A DNA stretch of 14,361 nucleotides. Origin: Cyclostephanos tholiformis. Taxonomy: Eukaryota > Bacillariophyta > Thalassiosirophyceae > Thalassiosirales > Thalassiosiraceae. Each line of letters opens with the position of its first letter. Positions within the stretch are counted from its first letter, which is position 1. The stretch spans positions 1 to 14,361 of the forward strand of contig JALLPB010000596.1 of the NCBI GenBank assembly GCA_036939975.1, given 5' to 3'. Under the pieces are notes generated by a model. That model saw nothing but the letters and a program-made list of their open reading frames with translations. It searched no databases and was not told the DNA's origin. Of this stretch, positions 9,901 through 14,361 are shown in pieces. The translations under genes were made by a program, and so were the position numbers.

Positions 9901-9946
9901 ACCACCGATCGAGGACGGAATTGGTCCGTCGGATCATTCCTATCAT
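6923..9946 (-). CDS. PCCA: Propionyl-CoA carboxylase alpha subunit, mitochondrial
   Basis: Three exons, 9946-7565, 7389-7207 and 7096-6923, give 912 residues. The enzyme carboxylates biotin with ATP and bicarbonate and, with the beta subunit, makes methylmalonyl-CoA from propionyl-CoA in breakdown of Val, Ile, Met and odd-chain acids. The first ~80 residues are Arg/Ser-rich and nearly free of acid before 82, as in a mitochondrial presequence. Biotin carboxylase begins near 95 (KVLIANRGEIAIRI, HPGYGFLSEN at 173-182). The ATP-grasp loop is IKASAGGGGKGMR (290-302), and EMNTRLQVEHPVTE spans 426-439. By recalled alignment to E. coli biotin carboxylase, K249, K291, H341, K375, E413, E426, N428, R430, E434 and R564 match active-site residues. 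RHNVPFVRDV and KHYPGGF (641-647) point to PCCA rather than MCCA. The biotinyl domain (about 842-912) has AMKM with Lys873 as biotin site. Human PCCA is about 728 residues; the excess is mainly acidic/Asn/Ser inserts. Met68 is a possible alternative start. Confidence 0.95.
7097..7206 (-). other. Intron 2 of the carboxylase gene (110 nt, phase 0)
   Basis: The minus-strand donor is GTCGAG|GTAAGT at 7206 and the acceptor is ATTGCAG|GAG at 7097. Splicing joins SFAVE to EGDVVEMGQEL, giving an unbroken biotinyl domain with the AMKM site. It cuts the biotinyl domain between its first strands and the biotin turn. Confidence 0.93.
7390..7564 (-). other. Intron 1 of the carboxylase gene (175 nt, phase 0)
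   Basis: On the minus strand CAG|GTGCGC (donor at 7564) and GAAAAG|GTT (acceptor at 7390) join VLQ to VHGEDEIGTLKL, which restores the usual link between the BT region and the biotinyl domain. An upstream AG at 7396-7395 would break phase with this donor. GTGCGC is a weak donor, so this junction is the less certain of the two. Without splicing the frame runs on to a stop at 7484. Confidence 0.8.
7423..7465. repeat. Tandem 20-21 bp repeat inside carboxylase intron 1
   Basis: GTGAAATG, a run of A (eight, then seven) and GGATG occurs at 7423-7443 and again at 7446-7465, differing only by one A. It looks like a recent local duplication within the intron; in the transcript it makes two pyrimidine-rich blocks ahead of the 3' splice site. 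Confidence 0.8.
7880..7915 (-). repeat. Ser-codon repeat (12 Ser) in the carboxylase
   Basis: A run of TCA and TCG codons encodes twelve consecutive Ser (678-689) between the biotin carboxylase domain and the biotinyl domain, in the BT/linker region. Mixed codons show it is not a freshly expanded pure triplet. Confidence 0.75.
9054..9064 (-). other. Eleven-G run encoding the ATP-grasp glycine loop
   Basis: The + strand has eleven consecutive C (9054-9064). The sense strand therefore reads GCC followed by eleven G, encoding the conserved Ala-Gly-Gly-Gly-Gly of IKASAGGGGKGMR in the carboxylase. The frame is intact on both sides, so the length shown is the functional one. Confidence 0.85.
9290..9345 (-). 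repeat. Hexamer-rich tract encoding an Asn/Glu repeat
   Basis: Degenerate repeats of GAAAAC/GAAAAT on the sense strand encode alternating Asn and Glu around residues 202-219 of the carboxylase alpha subunit. The tract lies between the biotin-carboxylase N-terminal domain and the start of ATP-grasp (YVKFIGPS) and looks like repeat expansion within a surface loop. Confidence 0.75.
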
Positions 9947-11061
9947 ATTATTCGCTTGCTATCGTCCGATCCGCTGCGTTGTTCTTTGCTTTGGTGATAA
10001 AGAGCTTATTCGTTGTATGTATTAATGTTTGCTATCTCGACATCAGCCTCGTAGTAGTACAATGTTCTCTTTCTGCCATTAAAACAGTCTAAAGGCGGTC
10101 GCGTCAACAACATGATGTGTCGTTTCGTCTTTCTTTTCCGAATAATATAATATTTTGAGGATGATTCTTTTTCTAAATTTTGGGGGGAGTGATGTTGGTC
10201 TGTCCTTTGTCTGGAAAATCAACACACCCAGGCAGAGGAAGCATTTTGCTGAGTCTCATCACTTCTTTGCCAACAAATTATATCAAAAGCATTGCACTGC
10301 ACCATGGGAGACCACTATTGGTCCCCCACCATTTTTTCGGACCACTATCATGGCACTATCGTCACCACCCTAAATACATCCGTCAAATCTTACAATTCGC
10401 TAACTTTAGTCGCATTATTATTCTAACTTCAGAGATGCCATAAAAATTCATGTATTGTATCTTAGGGGGACAATGTGAAACGTCCCCAGAACATTTAGTG
10501 ATTTCATCTTACTTCCTCGGCATTTAGTTGACTTAACACACGCTGTCACATTGTGAAGTCCATCTTGCCATGTTGGTCCAGCAAACGGTTTGAGGCAGTC
10601 ATATGTTAGATATGTTACAAGCAAGCCAACAGGCATCTACTTGCAATCCAATTACAAAGGCCAAACAAATATTTCCTTCGTATTCCACTTTCCTCTTCCT
10701 ACTTTTGATTGCTCATGTACGTGATTGTTATTTAAATTTGTAAGTGAACGAGTACTGTATCTCATTACGGCGACATTTAAGTAGCTCATAATGTTGTTCA
10801 TGATAATGGTGTTGCGGGTTTGCGCTGTCTTGCGAAGCCAAGTCAAAGTGCATCAAAGTTTATGAATGCTTCCATTTTTCATAATAAAATTTAAAGTATT
10901 ATCATCATTCAAAATACTCACATAATTCATACCGCGTAATTCTATGGCGTTGCTTGGTCGTGATCATAATATTTAGGAATATCCAACCGCTACGCAGATA
11001 TAATATGGCCTATCCCTATTACCCACGCCTCCCACTTTTTAGGTAGTCAAACGAGACTAAT
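9947..11061. other. Intergenic region, no gene seen
   Basis: This 1.1-kb stretch holds the promoter side of the carboxylase gene and the 3' flank of the membrane-protein gene. Short open frames exist (for example 10180-10443 on + and 10652-10846 on -), but none shows a domain, composition bias or plausible splice partner. An imperfect hairpin GGGAGACCA-CTAT-TGGTCCC lies at about 10306-10325, with the words GACCACTAT repeated nearby. No tRNA or other RNA gene was recognised. Confidence 0.55.
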
Positions 11062-12878
11062 TCACAGTCGGGGAGGTGGGGGGGGGACGTACTCGCTAAG
11101 ACCACTACTCCTCTTGCTGCGGGTAGTAGACGACTTAGTCATCGTCGAAGACTTCCTGCTCTTGGAAGTACGACTCCTGCCCTCGGGAGAAGCGAGCCTC
11201 CTTGAACGGCTCTCGGAACGGCTTCGCCGATCCTCGCCACCAATGCCACCTTCACGGTCAGCGTCCAGCAGACGCCGTCTACGGGAGGAGGACATCCTCT
11301 TAGCCCTCCTGCGACCCCTGCCTGATCCCTGCGCGACTGCAAAGGCGAGGAAGGCGGAGACGAAGACAATGCTGGAGAATGTGAAGTACATGTTGGCCTT
11401 GAAGCGATCCGCATTGAGCTTGGCAGGGTTCGTCGAGGCCTTAGTTGACTCTGTGTGGCTTCCTGAGGTCTGGCCGTTGAAGTATGACCCAAACTGCAGG
11501 GAGAGGGGAGATAATATTTGAACAAACACGAGAGGAGGCAACGAGAGAACAATTATCGATATCGACTCACCTGCTTACCGGCGTACCCAATCCATGAGAT
11601 GGAATTCTGCTGGGATCCCATGGCGACGCAATCGACGTCGCAGTTGAAGCTGTCGTGGGAGTAGAACTTCCAGCACTGGTTGATGAGGTCGCCGTCATCC
11701 TTGCCATCGTCGCCGATAAAGTACCCGTCCTGGTAGGTGGGGTAATCGACGCACGACGTGCAGTACCTGAAGTCGTTGTAGACGGAGTTTAGTGTCTCCA
11801 GGGTATAGTCCATGTCCGAGTACTGCGCGGCGAAACTGTCGTAGGTATACTTCGTCTTGGTGTTGAGAGTGATGCACTTGGCGTCGGAGTACAGTCCCAT
11901 GGAGAAGTAGCCCCCCGCCTCGGGCTTTACTTCGGAGTAAAGCTTATTCCCATTCTCGTCGTACCCGACATTCTTGCAACCATTTTTTCCGATGTACTTG
12001 AGTCCGGATGTGGCGACGGAGTATTCGTAGTCGTTGATGCTCCTGCATATGTATACGTGTGCACGTTAAGAGTGAGGTCGACGAGTATAAAGATAAGCGT
12101 GGAAATATCATTACGGGCAATTCCTTCATGAACATAAATTCGTGACATCTTCCTGGAGATCTTCGCGATTGTCCACCGTTCACCGACATGTCCAACAGAA
12201 CTATCCATCGTATAATCGCCCAAATAATTCAAACTCACCATAAATGTTTGGAAATCTGCTCGATGAATTGGTAAATATCCTGCCTGTAAACACCCAACAG
12301 CACCCAACTCGAATCGGGAGAATGACAGTCCAACGAGCCCTCGGCTTTATCACCGAAATACTCGTCATACCCGCCCCCGGCGTAGTTGGGATCGACGTAC
12401 TGGTTGATATAAATGATGCATCAATTCAAGTGGAATGGGGGGGAGGGGGGCGGCATGCGCGCGAAAGAAAAGATATGGAAAAGATGGAGGGGGGGGGATG
12501 GGATCGATGAGAGTGACTTGAAGGCATGCGCATCAGAATGAAACGAAGCAACGAAATGGAAACGACGAAGACATATAGCATCTGGATCGACAATTGGCAT
12601 CGAGATATACGCCATTCCTCATCCCTCCCCCTCCCCCTCCCCCTCCAATTCTTTGAATAGGAAGAATGAAGAAGGGACGAGGGGTGGGGGGGAGAATAGA
12701 GAAAAGGATCCACCACTCAACTCACCGCTGCCCACATGGCCCATCGAGAACACCCCTTCTCATCGTTTTTCTCGTTGTTACCGTTGTTGTTATTGTCGTG
12801 GGAGTGACCTCCCCCTCCCCACGTGTAGTGACAATCGACGTATACGCCAAGGAAACGGTAGGCCTGTTGCCATTTGTC

Positions 12879-12914
<36 letters not shown>

Positions 12915-13692
12915 ATCAGTTTTTTATTTTTTTGCGGGGGAACATGGANGGTGGATGAAGAGGCTCATAATGTCAGATGATAGACTGCCATTGGAATCGG
13001 ATGGGGAAAACAAGTGGGAGCAAGATCGGTCACGGCGTGAGAAATGTTCGCAATGCTCGATGTGCATGATGTAAAAATAAGGATGTTCAAAAGACAACAG
13101 GAAGATGATTATAGCGCGAGGCAGGTGCCGGCGCGGCGATGGGGGGGGGGAGGGGTGAAAGTCAACGATGGAAAATACACACGAAAAAATCAAGAGTCGT
13201 CACACGATGCCCAAAGGCCTCTTCCCCCCCAGTTCCCCGAACCAAACAAAAAACAAGGCAAGAGAAACTAAATCCCCCGTGCCTCGGTGGATCCCCCCCC
13301 CCCACCCGCCCCCCCCACCCTGTCATCATTTTTATCATTTATCTCTTCTTACCGTAATAATCGCTGGCGTCCGCCATGCCCGACATTGGCTGGTAAGGGT
13401 CGTTCTTGGAACTTCCCCAAAGCTCCCTATACCTCCTCCTCGTGCCACGGTCTTCTCCTCCCTCCTCCATGTTGACGTCATCGAATTCCATCTCCCTCAA
13501 GACCGCGCGGAGAAATCCCCGTTGTCGTTCCTCCCCCTGCCCCCCCCCCTCGTCGTCACCGACGATGATCATCGAGCGCTCCGCCATGATCAGGTCGTCG
13601 CGACTCATCCGAACGGCATCGCCGTTCGCGATGGCCTCGATCATTCGCTTGCGACGCTCGGCCATCCGTCGTGACTTCGTGGCTCGGTCGTA

Positions 13693-13737
<45 letters not shown>

Positions 13738-13953
13738 CTGCTGCTGCAGTCGCTGCGGCGGCGTGTCGATGACGGTCGTCCACCTGCCAACGTCGACGTC
13801 GTCGTCGGCCATGGAGGACCGGTGATGGTCGACGGCTGGGACGAAGCCGGCGGCATTCGCGGTCGTGGACGACGACGATGACATCGCAGCAGCCGCCGAG
13901 GTCAGCGATATGGCGATTGCCATCGTCATTCTCTTCATTCTCGGGGATTTCAT
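11062..13953 (-). CDS. Cys-rich type I membrane protein with polyQ, function unknown
   Basis: Five exons (13953-13353, 12877-12726, 12399-12239, 12042-11571, 11493-11062) give 605 residues. Residues 1 to about 35 form a signal peptide: basic MKSPRMKR, an Ala/Met/Ile-rich core, then ANAA before GFVP. The next ~165 residues contain 18 Gln in a row (70-87), Arg-rich and acidic stretches and no Cys. Exons 2-4 (201-462) form a Tyr/Asp/Cys-rich ectodomain with all ten cysteines of the protein: C216, 243, 276, 327, 361, 399, 402, 428, 439 and 443, an even number fitting disulfides. Distinctive motifs are KWQQAYRFLGVYVDC, CSRWAMWAAYVDPNYAGGGY, YCTSCVDYPTYQDGYF and DDGDLINQCWKFYSHDSF. One transmembrane helix (about 496-516, MYFTFSSIVFVSAFLAFAVA) is followed by a basic Ser/Arg-rich tail (517-605) ending in five Pro. 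I recall similar sequences among uncharacterised diatom proteins but can assign no function. A cell-surface or endomembrane location is inferred. The start is the first Met ahead of the signal peptide. Confidence 0.85.
11494..11570 (-). other. Intron 4 of the membrane-protein gene (77 nt, phase 0)
   Basis: The donor is AAGCAG|GTGAGT at 11570 and the acceptor is CCCTGCAG|TTT at 11494, preceded by a pyrimidine tract. It joins SWIGYAGKQ to FGSYFNGQ. A competing donor, GCCG|GTAAGC, lies 8 nt upstream at 11578 and would shift the frame. Confidence 0.88.
12043..12238 (-). other. Intron 3 of the membrane-protein gene (196 nt, phase 2)
   Basis: The donor is TTATG|GTGAGT at 12238 and the acceptor is ATATGCAG|G at 12043. 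TG plus G makes Trp305, joining EQISKHL-W-SINDYEYSV. Phase and sequence sense agree on both sides. Confidence 0.88.
12400..12725 (-). other. Intron 2 of the membrane-protein gene (326 nt, phase 0)
   Basis: The donor is GCAGCG|GTGAGT at 12725 and the acceptor is ATATCAACCAG|TAC at 12400, both phase 0, joining SRWAMWAA to YVDPNYAGGG. An in-frame stop at 12423-12421 just upstream of the acceptor rules out read-through. The intron carries a G-rich repeat on the transcribed-sense strand. Confidence 0.8.
12623..12646 (-). repeat. (GGGGGA)n repeat, putative G-quadruplex, in intron 2
   Basis: The + strand has C3-T-C5-T-C5-T-C5-T-C2. The sense strand of the membrane-protein gene therefore carries four G runs of three to five separated by single A, a tight G-quadruplex pattern in the unspliced RNA. 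Intron 2 also holds opposite-strand G runs at 12437-12450 and 12489-12497. Confidence 0.8.
12878..13352 (-). other. Intron 1 of the membrane-protein gene (475 nt, phase 1)
   Basis: On the minus strand the donor is TACG|GTAAGA (13352) and the acceptor is ACATCAG|AC (12878). G13353 plus AC12877-12876 makes Asp201, joining SDYY to DKWQQAYRFLG. A second CAG 14 nt downstream would change phase and lose DKWQ. It is the longest intron here, holds an (AT)n microsatellite, long G and C runs and the only ambiguous base (N at 12949). Confidence 0.8.
12884..12912. repeat. (AT)n microsatellite at a 3' splice site
   Basis: An unbroken 29-base alternating T/A run sits in intron 1 of the membrane-protein gene, on the transcribed strand just upstream of its CATCAG acceptor (AG at 12879-12878). 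It occupies the place where a polypyrimidine tract or branch point would be expected. Confidence 0.95.
13693..13746 (-). repeat. CAG/CAA tract encoding 18 glutamines
   Basis: On the sense strand this is eight CAG codons followed by alternating CAA and CAG, all Gln (residues 70-87 of the membrane protein). The pure CAG part is the slippage-prone end; the interrupted part is older or stabilised. It lies in the Cys-free region after the signal peptide, so it would be lumenal or extracellular. Confidence 0.95.
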
Positions 13954-14361
13954 CTTTCTTGCTCTGATAGTTGCGTTGGATAAAATAATTTCGGAGAGAG
14001 GAAAACCTCCGACCCGGGCATTCCGTGTATCGTGTAGGAACCAAATCTCGTCGAAATTGGATCGGGAAAGAGATGTTATTTCGAAATTGACATTTTTCCA
14101 GTTTTGGGCGCCAATAAAAGGTTCTTGGCGAGAGCTTTCTTTGAAGAATATTTATTCCTACGAAGCTCGGAGTAAGAATTGATGTATCAAAAATGGAAGG
14201 AAAGGAGAACATCTCGGATATATCTCCTTATCCCTGTACCGTTACGTACCATTTTTTGGTGCGTAATTTCTTGGTATTTTATTTATTTTTTGGCGTTTCG
14301 ACATTCAGAGTTCCGTGCGTACGTACGTATGTAGGTTGTACTGGACTTTCTCGAATATTTC
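13954..14361. other. Upstream region of the membrane-protein gene
   Basis: No gene seen. Expected to hold the promoter and 5' UTR of the minus-strand gene. It contains an imperfect inverted repeat, TTACGTACC (14242-14250) with GGTGCGTAA (14258-14266), and an ACGT-type palindrome run CGTACGTACG (14318-14327). Both are candidate regulatory words only. Confidence 0.5.

Noticed and set aside
6923..9946. Methylcrotonyl-CoA or acetyl-CoA carboxylase identity
   Set aside because: The YPGGF, IRGIRHNVPF and SPMPGTLVSFAV regions fit PCCA better than MCCA, the BT-type linker between domains is present, and there is no carboxyltransferase domain as in multidomain acetyl-CoA carboxylase.
10180..10443. 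Possible small gene in the 9947-11061 gap
   Set aside because: The 87-codon frame has no recognisable motif, no coding-like composition relative to its flanks and no splice partner. Treated as chance.
13556..14212. 218-codon minus-strand frame extending upstream of the membrane-protein start
   Set aside because: It is an alternative frame of the same triplet-rich DNA (poly-Ala/Thr from the CAG repeat) with no signal peptide or splice partner. The 13953 frame has a signal peptide and joins in phase to four further exons.
1..14361. CRISPR arrays, rRNA or tRNA genes, bacterial operons
   Set aside because: No regularly spaced repeat-spacer array, no tRNA T-arm/anticodon pattern and no rRNA-like stretch was seen. 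Spliceosomal introns make a bacterial reading untenable.

Overview
The window reads as nuclear DNA of a unicellular photosynthetic stramenopile, most probably a diatom. Three genes have short GT-AG introns (77-475 nt). All three standard stop codons are used as real terminators (TAA, TAG, TGA). Proteins are rich in low-complexity Gly, Ser, Asp/Asn and Gln tracts. A decayed transposase belongs to the piggyBac-like (PGBD/DDE_Tnp_1_7) type that is common in diatom genomes. The assignment is an inference from gene style and recalled families; no marker gene settles the species.

Layout, left to right: (1) 1-680, AT-rich non-coding DNA with two small repeat clusters. (2) 681-2484 (+), a piggyBac-like transposase pseudogene recognisable from N-terminus to C-terminal Cys cluster but broken by frameshifts and in-frame stops. 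(3) 2485-3240, intergenic DNA and 5' region. (4) 3241-6659 (+), a two-exon gene for a 1063-residue, mostly disordered protein with one C-terminal PDZ domain and a possible N-myristoylation start. (5) 6660-6922, a short convergent intergenic gap. (6) 9946-6923 (-), a three-exon gene for the biotin-carrying alpha subunit of mitochondrial propionyl-CoA carboxylase, 912 residues with all catalytic motifs, swollen by acidic/Asn/Ser inserts. (7) 9947-11061, non-coding. (8) 13953-11062 (-), a five-exon gene for a 605-residue type I membrane protein: signal peptide, 18-residue polyQ tract, Tyr/Cys-rich ectodomain with ten cysteines, one transmembrane helix and a basic Ser/Arg-rich tail. I recognise the ectodomain style as one recurrent in diatoms but know of no function. 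(9) 13954-14361, upstream region of that gene.

The spliced models are self-consistent: every intron junction joins in matching phase, and each total is an exact multiple of three (3192, 2739 and 1818 nt including stop). The three genes show no evident pathway link; this looks like ordinary gene-by-gene eukaryotic arrangement next to an old transposon. The least described items are the Cys-rich membrane protein and the PDZ protein. The most unusual base-level signals are long homopolymeric G tracts, in the PDZ coding sequence and even in the catalytic glycine loop of the carboxylase, and the simple repeats packed into the introns of the membrane-protein gene.
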